From: Microcystis sp. T1-4
Lineage (GTDB): Bacteria; Cyanobacteriota; Cyanobacteriia; Cyanobacteriales; Microcystaceae
Direction: 5' to 3'
Assembly: GCF_000297435.1 (NCBI RefSeq)
Contig: NZ_CAIP01000214.1
Span: forward strand, 1-63,750
DNA: 63,750 nucleotides
The notes under the pieces are model-generated. The model saw only the letters and a program-made list of their open reading frames with translations, searched no databases and was not told the DNA's origin. This document shows, one piece after another, positions 16,803 to 25,743 of this stretch. The position numbers were made by a program, and so were the translations under genes. The first letter of the stretch is position 1, and every line of letters starts with the position of its first letter.

Positions 16803-18014
16803 ATGTCAGAAACTTGGTTAAGATCACTGAAACAAAAATTAACAGATATATATGTTCAAAAAGAAGCACAAGAATGGGTTGATCTCAATGTATCTACTGC
16901 TGGACTTTTGAATATAACTATCGTCAGTGATAAGTTTGAAAATTTATCAACAACTCAGCGAAGAGAAGCAGTTAAAAATGACATAGAACAACAGCATAAA
17001 TCTTTAGGTTTTATATCTTTATATACTATTCAGGAGGCAGCCTCTCTCGATCTAAAAGCTCCACAACTTCTGGACGAAAAATCAATTCACACTTGGCAAG
17101 ATTTAGCCTTGTGGTCAGCTAATCCACAAAATCAATCACCGTCTTCTCCTGAACTTTGTCTTCCTAGAACCGTAACTTTTTATTCTTTTAAAGGGGGAGT
17201 AGGTAGGACAACTGCTTTAATTCATGTTGCTTGGATTTTAGCGATGCGAGGTCGTAAAGTAGTAGCTGTTGACTTGGATTTAGAAGCACCGGGGTTAAGC
17301 ACAGCTTTCCCCTTAAATCCCTCACCGAAATACGGAATTGTGGACTATTTTTATGAAAAATCCTATTTACCAAAAGGTGTAACAGCAAAGATTAATATCA
17401 CTGAAATATTTGGAGAAGTTAATATTCCCGATGCAACGGGAAGACTATTTATTGTTCCTGCGGGTGATTTGAGTCTTGATTACATTACTAAAGTTGATGA
17501 TCTGCGAGCAACAACAATTCTCGATAATGGGGAAACACTCTGGTCAAATTTTAGTCGAGAGATTCAAAATCAGTTAAAACCTGATCTTATCTTAGTAGAT
17601 TCGTGTACTGGAATCAATGAATGGGGAGCTTTATCTTTACTACAGGCAGCCAACGAAGCAATTATTTTTTTATTTCCTAACGAACAAAATCAAAAAGGAA
17701 TCGAGCTTCTTTTGCAATCTTTGACTTCTTTTGGCCGACTTTCGCTTAATTTTGTTTTTTCACCCGTTCCCGATTTAAGTGATACAGGAATAACTAAAGT
17801 TACTCATGCTTGGCAAATTTTACAAAAACATATTGACAAAAATATAGATATAGATGAAACTACCGATCATGATTTAGATATAGATTCAGAAGACTATCTA
17901 ATCATACCTTATATTCCCTCGATCGCTCTAGCAGACCGTTATCCTGTCACTGGATTACTGGATTATTATACTCCCATTGCTAACTTAATCGATGAAGATA
18001 CCAATTTTCAGTAG
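16803..18014 (+). CDS. KGGVGR-variant ParA/MinD-type ATPase
   Basis: The 403-residue protein has two parts. Residues 1-95 include ITIVSDKFENLSTTQRREAV, which resembles a BolA-like KH-type fold pattern (VSDxF...R...V); this is my reading, not established. From residue 122 an SIMIBI-class ATPase begins, with the deviant Walker A KGGVGRT at residues 130-136 (Arg replaces the usual second Lys), VVAVDLDLEAPGLS (A' motif), and DLILVDSCTGINEWG (Walker B region). KGGVGR-variant ATPases are typical of NTP-dependent conflict systems and are not normal chromosome or septum-placement proteins. A clear AAGGAG ribosome binding site precedes the ATG. It is coupled to the HEPN-like gene upstream. The effector and trigger are unknown. 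Confidence 0.75.
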   Translation: MSETWLRSLKQKLTDIYVQKEAQEWVDLNVSTAGLLNITIVSDKFENLSTTQRREAVKNDIEQQHKSLGFISLYTIQEAASLDLKAPQLLDEKSIHTWQDLALWSANPQNQSPSSPELCLPRTVTFYSFKGGVGRTTALIHVAWILAMRGRKVVAVDLDLEAPGLSTAFPLNPSPKYGIVDYFYEKSYLPKGVTAKINITEIFGEVNIPDATGRLFIVPAGDLSLDYITKVDDLRATTILDNGETLWSNFSREIQNQLKPDLILVDSCTGINEWGALSLLQAANEAIIFLFPNEQNQKGIELLLQSLTSFGRLSLNFVFSPVPDLSDTGITKVTHAWQILQKHIDKNIDIDETTDHDLDIDSEDYLIIPYIPSIALADRYPVTGLLDYYTPIANLIDEDTNFQ

Positions 18015-18289
18015 ATAGCATCCGAGGGAACCTTGATTCCTTCTTAATTCTCGCTTTGGTCGTGCTTTGATGACATCCCAGCTGCCATTTGCCATTGAGA
18101 TAAATTTCCCTCTTGACCAAGTTGATAGAGCAAGTTTCTTTGTTCTATGTTAAGATGTTGGTGGCTTCGTTTTTGTGTCTGATCTGTTGTTGTATTGATC
18201 AGACAGTACCTGATGAGCCTTTTTCTGTCAACTCTTAAGGAGTCGTGCGTTTCATTTTTGAATTGGCAATATTAGGACGGATAAAAATT
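18015..18289. other. Gap between the two HEPN-containing units
   Basis: I see no gene in these 275 bp. The sequence contains an imperfect inverted repeat around 18179-18203, with TCTGATC arms near GATCAGA, and the sequence AAGGAG at 18237-18242. It probably carries the promoter of the DUF262/HEPN pair. Confidence 0.4.
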
Positions 18290-19399
18290 ATGGTTAATTA
18301 TCTCACTCAAGAAGAGAAATTACTAGCAGCCGAAGAAGAAAAGTATCTAGAGGAAGAAGATGATGTGGATTTTCCTCCTGCGGATATTATTGCTTACAAT
18401 GAGCAGCGATCCTGCTCTGATCTAGTTAGAATGTATCAAAAAAAACAATTGGTTATCGATCCAGATTTTCAAAGAGATGTGGTGTGGACTGATCCACAAC
18501 AAACTCGTTTTATTGATAGTTTAATGAAACAGTTACCGATTCCTAGTATGTGTATTAGTCTTGACTATAAGACAGATAAACGCTATATCATCGATGGATT
18601 ACAACGAATTAGTACCATCGTCAAATTTTTAACTACTGAAGATTGGAAGCTATCAAAATTAGCTGATGTAGATTCGTCTATTTCTGGAAAAACAGTTGAG
18701 GAAATAAAAACTCAGCATGAAGAATTATATGAACGCGTAGAAAATATGACTATTCCCATCACCATGATTCGCTATGACTCCAGCAAAAAAGCTCATAATA
18801 ATTATATTTTTAACATTTTCCATCGCTTAAATACCGGTGGAGTAAAACTTAATAATCAGGAGATCAGAAATTGTATCTATAATGGCGAGTTTAATACTTT
18901 TTTAAAAGAATGCGCTCAATATGAAAACTGGCTTTTGCTGATGGATCGAAAGCAGAAAAAAGCATCTCGATTTGAAGATGAAGAATTAGTTCTTCGTTTC
19001 TTTGCTTTTTATGATGGATACCAGAACTACAAGGGGAAATTGACCGGATTTTTAAATGATTATATGTATAAACATAGATTGGCTCATGAAGATTTTATTC
19101 AATCTAAAGATAGATTATTTAAGCAAACTGTTGACTTAATTTATGATAAAATTTCCACAGGAGAACCTCTCAAAACCAGTAAAGTTATTGCTGAGGGAAT
19201 TTTGTTAGGAGTTGCCAAGAATTTAGATACTTTAGTCAATCTCTCCAATGGTGAATTACAAGACAAGTATTCTAGATTAATAAAATCTGAACCATTTTTG
19301 ACTAAAAATTTAGCTGGTGGTATTTATCAAAAAGATAAGGCTTTAGAGAGGATTAATACATCTATCAAAATTTTTTCATCTACTGGTAATGATTACTAA
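18290..19399 (+). CDS. DUF262 (ParB/Srx-like, GmrS-type) protein
   Basis: The 369-residue protein carries the DUF262 domain: LVIDPDFQRDVVWTDPQQ, the FIDSLMKQLPIP segment and the conserved IIDGLQRISTI with DGLQR at residues 102-106, corresponding to the DGQQR motif of ParB/sulfiredoxin-fold NTP-using domains. DUF262 domains occur in GmrSD-type modification-dependent restriction systems, where they hydrolyse nucleotide and drive a nuclease. The C-terminal half is helical without an HNH motif, so the nuclease is probably the HEPN partner, whose ATG overlaps this stop by 11 bases. ATG 18290 is chosen. An in-frame GTG at 18245 sits only 2 bases after AAGGAG, too close. The acidic N-terminus is notable. 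Confidence 0.78.
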   Translation: MVNYLTQEEKLLAAEEEKYLEEEDDVDFPPADIIAYNEQRSCSDLVRMYQKKQLVIDPDFQRDVVWTDPQQTRFIDSLMKQLPIPSMCISLDYKTDKRYIIDGLQRISTIVKFLTTEDWKLSKLADVDSSISGKTVEEIKTQHEELYERVENMTIPITMIRYDSSKKAHNNYIFNIFHRLNTGGVKLNNQEIRNCIYNGEFNTFLKECAQYENWLLLMDRKQKKASRFEDEELVLRFFAFYDGYQNYKGKLTGFLNDYMYKHRLAHEDFIQSKDRLFKQTVDLIYDKISTGEPLKTSKVIAEGILLGVAKNLDTLVNLSNGELQDKYSRLIKSEPFLTKNLAGGIYQKDKALERINTSIKIFSSTGNDY

Positions 19400-19892
19400 A
19401 AGTTATTTATTCAAGACGCTAAACAGGCTTGATAAACTCTATAATGACTCTACAAGTGATGATCAAAAGATTTTTTATTCTAAACTAGCTCTTATAGAAT
19501 TATGTGGCTGGATCGAGGAAACTATGGATGATATAGTTTTAAGATGTGCTAAACGATGCTTAAAGTCCCCAGCTAACCAAAAATTCATCAAAGACGAGAT
19601 TATTAAGCCTAACTCTAACTTTCAATATGAAGCTTTTAGAAAAATGTTGATTATGGTTATTGGTTTAGCAACATTAGAAAAAATCGAAAAAAAGTTAGAA
19701 AAAACCGGTAAAATTAGTGCTTTAAAAGGTGATCTTGTTAATCTAAAGAGAAGTCGCAATCGAGCGGCTCATACTCATACTAAAGGTACTTTGAGAACCT
19801 ATGACGCTCCTTCTAAAACTCAACATGATTTTGATAGAATATATGCTTTGTTAACAGAGTTAGATGCAGAATTGCAACGTCATAAATGTTGA
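19389..19892 (+). CDS. HEPN-family RNase-like protein (MAE_28990/MAE_18760 type)
   Basis: The 167-residue all-helical protein has the HEPN RNase motif Rx4H at residues 123-128 (RNRAAH), preceded by LKRSR and followed by THTKGT, and an N-terminal helix IELCGWIEETMDD. HEPN families named after Microcystis genes, MAE_28990 and MAE_18760, look like this and occur beside DUF262 genes; the assignment is from memory. It likely acts as a tRNA or mRNA cleaving effector. The ATG overlaps the stop of the DUF262 gene by 11 bases, a sign of translational coupling. The two proteins probably form one defence or toxin unit. Confidence 0.68.
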   Translation: MITKSYLFKTLNRLDKLYNDSTSDDQKIFYSKLALIELCGWIEETMDDIVLRCAKRCLKSPANQKFIKDEIIKPNSNFQYEAFRKMLIMVIGLATLEKIEKKLEKTGKISALKGDLVNLKRSRNRAAHTHTKGTLRTYDAPSKTQHDFDRIYALLTELDAELQRHKC

Positions 19893-20044
19893 CTTATTTC
19901 TCGTACAATCGCTTTTAGCGCACCTTCGACAAAGACAATCAGTCAAAATTAAATCCCCTAACCGGCGAAAATTAACTGCAAGCGATCGAAAAACTGGGAA
20001 AATATTCAATTGATTCAATGTCATCTTTTTTAACTATCCTGCCC

Positions 20045-20434
20045 ATGAATAATCAGGTCATCCGTACTGATAAAGCTCCGGCCCCTGTGGGTCCCTATAA
20101 TCAAGCGATCGCCGCTACCGGTCCTTTTCTCTTTGTTGCGGGACAAATTCCCCTAGATCCCGTCACGGGTGAAATCGTCTCCGGGGAAATTAGCGCCCAA
20201 ACCGAACAAGTTATGGCCAATCTAGAGGGCATTTTAACCGCTGCTGGGGCTAATTGGTCAAATGTGGTGAAAACTACCGTCTTTCTCTCTGATTTAGCCA
20301 ATTTCGAGGCGATGAATCAAGTTTATGCCTGTTATTTCCCCCCAGAAACTGCCCCGGCCCGGGCCTGTGTGGAGGTGGCCCGTCTTCCCAAAGATGTGCT
20401 AGTGGAAATCGAATGTATTGCCGCTTTAGCCTAA
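20045..20434 (+). CDS. ridA: RidA/YjgF-family enamine/imine deaminase
   Basis: RidA proteins hydrolyse reactive enamines and imines made by PLP enzymes such as threonine dehydratase, so they protect central metabolism. The 129-residue sequence shows the family pattern: APAPVGPYNQAIAATGPFLFVAGQIPLDPVTGEIV, ANLEGILTAAGANWSNVVKTTVFLSDLANF and a C-terminal PARACVEVARLPKDVLVEIECIA. The arginine in PARACVEV corresponds to the catalytic Arg, and VEIECIA carries the conserved Glu. An upstream ATG at 20018 is in frame but gives nine non-conserved residues, so ATG 20045 is preferred. It converges on rpoC1, with a hairpin between. Confidence 0.93.
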   Translation: MNNQVIRTDKAPAPVGPYNQAIAATGPFLFVAGQIPLDPVTGEIVSGEISAQTEQVMANLEGILTAAGANWSNVVKTTVFLSDLANFEAMNQVYACYFPPETAPARACVEVARLPKDVLVEIECIAALA

Positions 20435-20440
20435 AAATTA

Positions 20441-20462
20441 AGGTGGGCAATGCCCACCCTAA
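20441..20462 (-). terminator. Hairpin between convergent ridA and rpoC1
   Basis: GGTGGGC (20442-20448) and GCCCACC (20452-20458) form a 7-bp stem with a 3-base loop. Read on the minus strand it is followed by TTAATTTTTA, so it can end rpoC1 transcription, and it may serve both genes. Confidence 0.6.
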
Positions 20463-20474
20463 CCTAATCTCTCT

Positions 20475-22355
20475 CTAGACCACCAAAGCTTCTAGAATCG
20501 TCTTATTGTAGATAATTCGCCCTACAGTAGTACGCACATACTGAGAAATTATCTCACCATCCTTCTCCCGGGTTTTGCGCTCCCGATAATATTTCCAGAT
20601 GCTGCCATCGGGGAGAGTTTCCGTTTCCAGGACTTCCTCATCGGGTTTATTGGTTTTCACCTTTTCTCCGACGGGTAAACGCAACCACACAGAAGCGTGC
20701 AGATCCACCAATCCCTGATCGAAAGCGCGAATAGCGTCATCCATGCTGGCGAAATAACGACCTCCACCCTTTTGGGCCTTGGGATTTTCGGCCGTGAGAT
20801 AATAACAACCCAAAACCATATCCTGAGAAGGGGCAACAATCGGGCGACCGGTCGCCGGTGAGAGAATATTATGACAGGCCAACATCAATAATCGCGCTTC
20901 CGATTGTGCTTCCAGGGAGAGGGGAATATGTACGGCCATTTGGTCGCCGTCAAAGTCAGCGTTAAAAGCGGGACAGACGAGGGGATGTAACTGAATCGCC
21001 CGGCCCTCCACCAGTATCGGTTCAAACGCTTGAATGCCCAAACGGTGCAGGGTGGGGGCGCGGTTTAACATCACCGGGTGTCCCGTGATTACTTCATCCA
21101 AGACGTGCCAAACATTGGCATCCCCCCGTTGGATCATTTTCTTGGCTGCCTTGATATTATTGACGATGCCTAATTTAATTAAACGATGGATAACGAAGGG
21201 CTGGAACAATTCGATCGCCATTTCCCGGGGTAAACCGCATTGATAGATCTTCAATTTCGGACCGACAACGATTACCGAACGTCCCGAATAGTCAACCCGT
21301 TTACCGAGGAGATTTTGACGGAAACGCCCCTGTTTACCCTCGATAATATCCGATAAAGACTTCAGGGCGCGATTATTGGCCCCCACCACCGTGCGACCGC
21401 GACGACCGTTATCAATTAAAGCATCGACGGCCTCCTGTAACATCCGTTTTTCGTTGCGGACGATAATTTCCGGGGCGAGAATTTCTTGCAGACGGGATAA
21501 ACGGTTATTGCGGTTAATCACCCGACGGTAGAGATCGTTCAGGTCAGAGGTGGCAAAACGGCCGCCGTCCAACTGCACCATCGGGCGTAAATCGGGAGGA
21601 ATCACGGGAATTACGCTTAAAACCATCCATTCTGCCTGAGAACCCGTGGCGATAAAGTTATCGATTACCCGGAGACGTTTAATTAATTTTGCCCGTTTTT
21701 GCCCTTTACTTTCGACAATTTCCGTCCGCAGTCTTTCCGCTTCTTCTTCCAGGTTAATTTCCTGTAAGAGTCTTTGGATAGCCTCGGCCCCGATACCCAC
21801 TTCAATGCCGACTAATTCCGAATCCTCCGCGTAGATTTCTTCTTCGATCTCTAACCATTGATCTTCGCTGAGGAGTTGTTTATAACTAAGATTGCCCGCG
21901 TTACCCGGATCGAGAACCACATAGGCATTAAAATAGACGATCTGCTCCACGTCCCGCAGGGGCATATCGAGCAGGATACTGAGATAACTGGGAATACCTT
22001 TGAGATACCAAACGTGGGTGACGGGGGCAGCTAATTTGATAAAACCCATGCGATGACGACGTACCCGGGACTCGGTGACTTCTACCCCGCAACGTTCACA
22101 GACAATTCCCCGGTGACGGACGCGTTTGTATTTACCGCACCAACATTCCCAGTCTTTGGAGGGGCCAAAAATTTTCTCGCAGAATAACCCATCCATTTCC
22201 GGTTTGAGAGTCCGATAGTTGATCGTTTCTGGTTTGGTTACTTCTCCGACGACTTGACCGTTAGGTAGAGTTCTTTCTCCCCATTGCCGAATTCTCTCGG
22301 GGGACGCTAAACCGATTTTGACGTAATCAAATCTTTGATCTGTTGGAGTCTTCAT
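20475..22355 (-). CDS. rpoC1: DNA-directed RNA polymerase gamma subunit (RpoC1)
   Basis: In cyanobacteria beta' is split into RpoC1 (gamma) and RpoC2. This 626-residue protein is the N-terminal part and has the usual length. It contains the CWCGKYKRVRHRGIVCERCG zinc-binding cluster near residue 70, the RFRQNLLGKRVDYSGRSVIVVGP switch and rudder area, HRLGIQAFEPILVEGRAIQLHPLVC, and the catalytic NADFDGDQM motif near residues 463-471 whose three Asp residues bind Mg2+. No rpoB or rpoC2 lies beside it; the upstream neighbour is a WD40 gene. It therefore has its own promoter. Confidence 0.97.
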   Translation of the reverse strand: MKTPTDQRFDYVKIGLASPERIRQWGERTLPNGQVVGEVTKPETINYRTLKPEMDGLFCEKIFGPSKDWECWCGKYKRVRHRGIVCERCGVEVTESRVRRHRMGFIKLAAPVTHVWYLKGIPSYLSILLDMPLRDVEQIVYFNAYVVLDPGNAGNLSYKQLLSEDQWLEIEEEIYAEDSELVGIEVGIGAEAIQRLLQEINLEEEAERLRTEIVESKGQKRAKLIKRLRVIDNFIATGSQAEWMVLSVIPVIPPDLRPMVQLDGGRFATSDLNDLYRRVINRNNRLSRLQEILAPEIIVRNEKRMLQEAVDALIDNGRRGRTVVGANNRALKSLSDIIEGKQGRFRQNLLGKRVDYSGRSVIVVGPKLKIYQCGLPREMAIELFQPFVIHRLIKLGIVNNIKAAKKMIQRGDANVWHVLDEVITGHPVMLNRAPTLHRLGIQAFEPILVEGRAIQLHPLVCPAFNADFDGDQMAVHIPLSLEAQSEARLLMLACHNILSPATGRPIVAPSQDMVLGCYYLTAENPKAQKGGGRYFASMDDAIRAFDQGLVDLHASVWLRLPVGEKVKTNKPDEEVLETETLPDGSIWKYYRERKTREKDGEIISQYVRTTVGRIIYNKTILEALVV

Positions 22356-22535
22356 TCTGAATTTTTTACTATGGGTAATGATTCTGGGATAAGCGATCGC
22401 TCTCGCGTTCTCGATGCCCCGATGACAACTATTAGGCAGAAACGACAGTTAACTCAGTCACTTTTTCTTCGGGTCAAACTGGCCTGATCGAGTCCGGGAC
22501 ATTACATTATACAATTTTTCTAGTTCGATCGACCA

Positions 22536-24065
22536 TTAAGTGATATTTTCCCAGATGGTGATGCTGCCGTCGGCCGCGGCCGCCGCTAGGTGGCAATAAT
22601 CGGGGCTGAGAACTAAACTGGAGATCGGCGATAATCGCCCATCGGCAGGGGTGAGAGTTGCGATCGCCTGTTGAGAATTGGCTAACCAGATTTTAATCTC
22701 TCCGTCGGTTCCCCCAGTAAATAACCATTGACCCTCCTCTGCAAATACCAAGCTTGTCACCTGACCATTATGGGCATTAATCACCCGAATTGGCGCAAAA
22801 TGACCGCTTTTCTCCGGGTGGTAGTGCCAGATCTTCACCGTCCCATCCACACAACCGGCGGCAATAATCTGACTATCGGCTGCGATCGCAATACTCTGCA
22901 CCGAAGAAACGTTACCTGATAAGACGGCGATTTTTTCTCCCGATCCTAATTGCCAGAGGGTGACAGTGCCATCACCTCCAGCTGCGGCGATAAAATCTTG
23001 ATTAGGAGCCACTGCTAGGGCATAAATTGCCCCCAGACTGTCATAGGAGCTAAATTCTTCGTTTTCCTGCTCTAAATTCCACTGTTTTAGGGTTTGATCG
23101 TAACTACCACTAACCAAAAAATGCCACCGAGGGGCAAAATCTAGGCCGTGAATCGAACCGAGATGACCGAGGAAAATTTGATCTAATTCCAGATTACTGC
23201 CATCGCTGGCTAAAGTCCATAATTTAACGGTTTGATCGAATCCCCCCGTCGCTAGGTGATAATCGCCCTTTCCGGTGACTGCTAGGGCTAAAATGCCCTG
23301 ATCATGAGCTTCCACCGTATTAATCAGGGTTCCTCTCGCAAAATCCCAGATTTTTAGGGTACGATCCCAACTAACGCTAATTAAAAACCGTTGATCCTCG
23401 GTAATTGCGATCGCTGTAATCATTTCCCGATGGGCGGTCAGACGGCGATAATAGTGCCAATGGGGGACAGGGGGGGAAGTGGGAGTTAAATTAAGGGTAG
23501 GTAGGGTGATTTGTGGCTCATTTTCCGCTTTGGTGGCGGGAATATCCGCCGATTCTTCCTTAAGCGGCAAAATCTCTCTTTGTAAGCGACTGTAGGATTT
23601 TTCCAGATGTTCGATGCGTTCCAGCAGCGCGTTACGGTTGATGTATTGAATAATTTGATTGTAGGACTGTTCGAGGGCGAGAATATTCTCCTCTAATTCT
23701 GCGATCTCGCGTAGCGAGCGCGTTGCGACCGCAAGGTCGTTATCGCTGGCCACTGCGGGATCGAGGGACTGTATTTGGGCCGATAAAGCTTCTTTTTCTT
23801 CTTCCCACTGCTCCTGTAAATGACCGGTTATCTCGGTTAAGCGTTGACTTTGCAGGGTTCTTTCTCGGAGACGATTGAGAATATTCAACCCGAAAGTCAC
23901 GACTAGGAGGAACAAAGGCAAAAACCCCGCACCCATGGCGATAAGGGTAAGCAGGGTTAATCCTAGGGCGATATATTCCGCTAATTCTAGCCCATGGAGG
24001 CGATGGTCGGTCATTTTGCAGTTACCGGTAAAGGGATTTTGATCATCTCCTGATTTCAGACTCAT
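22536..24065 (-). CDS. Membrane-anchored coiled-coil/WD40-repeat protein
   Basis: The 509-residue protein has a hydrophobic segment near residues 28-60, a coiled-coil region from about 65 to 175, a short Pro-rich linker, and seven WD40-type repeats from about residue 205 to the end (for example LISVSWDRTLKIWDF, LATGGFDQTVKLWTL, LVSGSYDQTLKQWNL, FTGGTDGEIKIWLA). WD40 propellers are protein-interaction scaffolds and are common in filamentous and colonial cyanobacteria. The partner is unknown. The coiled-coil part contains residues DNDLAVATRSLR, encoded at 23703-23745 by a GC-rich palindromic repeat found elsewhere between genes, so it looks like an in-frame repeat insertion. The start could alternatively be ATG 24014. 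Confidence 0.85.
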   Translation of the reverse strand: MSLKSGDDQNPFTGNCKMTDHRLHGLELAEYIALGLTLLTLIAMGAGFLPLFLLVVTFGLNILNRLRERTLQSQRLTEITGHLQEQWEEEKEALSAQIQSLDPAVASDNDLAVATRSLREIAELEENILALEQSYNQIIQYINRNALLERIEHLEKSYSRLQREILPLKEESADIPATKAENEPQITLPTLNLTPTSPPVPHWHYYRRLTAHREMITAIAITEDQRFLISVSWDRTLKIWDFARGTLINTVEAHDQGILALAVTGKGDYHLATGGFDQTVKLWTLASDGSNLELDQIFLGHLGSIHGLDFAPRWHFLVSGSYDQTLKQWNLEQENEEFSSYDSLGAIYALAVAPNQDFIAAAGGDGTVTLWQLGSGEKIAVLSGNVSSVQSIAIAADSQIIAAGCVDGTVKIWHYHPEKSGHFAPIRVINAHNGQVTSLVFAEEGQWLFTGGTDGEIKIWLANSQQAIATLTPADGRLSPISSLVLSPDYCHLAAAAADGSITIWENIT

Positions 24066-24107
24066 GGTAACGCTAATTGCCGCCTTGGGATTGACTAAAA
24101 TTAATTT

Positions 24108-25688
24108 TTAAGCAGGAATTAAGACTTTTTCCTTAGTTTCTATCGGTGCGGTTAAAGCGGATTCTAAATCGGCCTTCCCTAGTCTTGCTTCCAAAATTTT
24201 CAGCACTTCCCGTCCAAAATCATCGGGATTTTGTCGCCATGCTTGCAGACAAACTTCGCCAAAGAATGACCCCAAAGGTTCAGGATTCCAGAGCAGTTTT
24301 TTGGCTGTCCAGGGCATTAAACTCATGGGATCGTAGTCGGGTTTAAGAATTTCTTTTTTGAGGGCGTATTCTTCTAGATGGGTGTGGGGTTGTAGTCCGA
24401 TAAAAAAGATGGCTGGTTCCACTTTATCGACTCCAAAAATATTTTCTAATTCCCGATGATAGGCGATAGTTTGACGAATGGTTTCTAGGGTTTCATCAAT
24501 GACATTGAAAGAATAATTTACCGAAACCAGATCATTAAAACCCGCCGCTTTTAAGTCTCGACAATTTTGCAGAACTGTCCGCAAATTATAGCCCATACGC
24601 ATTTTGCGGACTAATTCCTGAGAACCACTGGTGATACCAATTTCAAAGTAGTTCATGCCTGTTTTTACCATTAAATCGCACAGTTTCGGGGTGAGATTAT
24701 CGGCACGAATATAGGCAGCCCAACGTATATCTTTCATCCCAGCATCGAGGATTTTTTCTAATAGTTCTTCTACATCGTCGATAAATTTTCTGGCGGGGAT
24801 AAATTGGGCATCGGTAAACCAAAAATTGCGAATGCCGCGGTCGTATAATTGGCGTATTTCCTTAACTACTTCATCGGCAGGATTAATGCGTACTTGTTTC
24901 CCTTCGACGACGGTATAGATGCAGTAGCAGCAGTTATGGGGACAGCCGCGCTTGGTTTGTACCCCGATATAAAAGTCGTTTTCTTGGAAATAGTAGGAAA
25001 ATTCCGGCCAAATACTGGCGATGTAGTCGTAGTTACAAGCGGATTTTTCTAACGGGGTGGGGGATTCGTGGATTAAACGCGGCCGGGGTGTGGTTTCTCC
25101 GACCACATAACAACGTTCATCGCTAAAGTCCCGGCCAGAGAGGAATTTTTCTAGCAGGGTTTCCCCTTCTCCTACTGATACAATTGTTCCTGTGGGCAGT
25201 TTGGTTTTTAGTTGTTCGTAGAAAACACTGACGGCACCACCCCCGACGATAACTCGCGCTTCGGGATGGTATTTTCTGGCCCGCTGCAACCCGCGGCGAA
25301 TTAGTCCCTGATTGCGCCATAATTCGCCGTAGTAGGCGGTTGTCACCTTTAAACCTCCTAAAGCACCTCGCAGCTTGATTAGGGGGTTTTTAGCGTAGTA
25401 AAATTCAAAGGCGTTTTGCAGGGGATTACCACCGCGACCACCGACGGGGGCATATATTTGAATATCCCGCCAGGAGAATACTAGCAGGGTGGGCCGAAAT
25501 TCGTCAACACAGCGATCGAGTGCCTGGTTAAAGTCTAAGGGGGGGACGGTGCCAAGGTCAAAAATCCTTTGTTCGATGTCGGGGAATAGTTTATGAACGT
25601 GGTCGGAAAGATAAACCACACCGATGGGGAAAATGGGGTTACAGGGGAGTCTAACGTAGAGGATGCGTTGCGCTTGCGGTTGAGTCAT
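24108..25688 (-). CDS. B12-binding-domain radical SAM protein (PSII high-light acclimation type)
   Basis: The 526-residue enzyme has an N-terminal B12-binding-like region (RILYVRLPCNPIFPIGVVYL, PTLLVFSWRDIQIYAPVGGRG) and the radical SAM cluster motif CPHNCCYC (CxxxCxxC) near residue 245. YFEIGITSGS and VNYSFNVIDET follow, typical of TIM-barrel radical SAM enzymes. I recall this conserved cyanobacterial family being annotated as a photosystem II high-light acclimation radical SAM protein; the name is from memory, and the chemistry is unknown. It is transcribed upstream of the WD40 gene with a 42-bp gap, so the two may form an operon. Confidence 0.8.
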   Translation of the reverse strand: MTQPQAQRILYVRLPCNPIFPIGVVYLSDHVHKLFPDIEQRIFDLGTVPPLDFNQALDRCVDEFRPTLLVFSWRDIQIYAPVGGRGGNPLQNAFEFYYAKNPLIKLRGALGGLKVTTAYYGELWRNQGLIRRGLQRARKYHPEARVIVGGGAVSVFYEQLKTKLPTGTIVSVGEGETLLEKFLSGRDFSDERCYVVGETTPRPRLIHESPTPLEKSACNYDYIASIWPEFSYYFQENDFYIGVQTKRGCPHNCCYCIYTVVEGKQVRINPADEVVKEIRQLYDRGIRNFWFTDAQFIPARKFIDDVEELLEKILDAGMKDIRWAAYIRADNLTPKLCDLMVKTGMNYFEIGITSGSQELVRKMRMGYNLRTVLQNCRDLKAAGFNDLVSVNYSFNVIDETLETIRQTIAYHRELENIFGVDKVEPAIFFIGLQPHTHLEEYALKKEILKPDYDPMSLMPWTAKKLLWNPEPLGSFFGEVCLQAWRQNPDDFGREVLKILEARLGKADLESALTAPIETKEKVLIPA

Positions 25689-25743
25689 GAGATTTCTGAA
25701 TGGGACGAGGACGCATTCTGAGTAATCTTAATATAACTTAACT

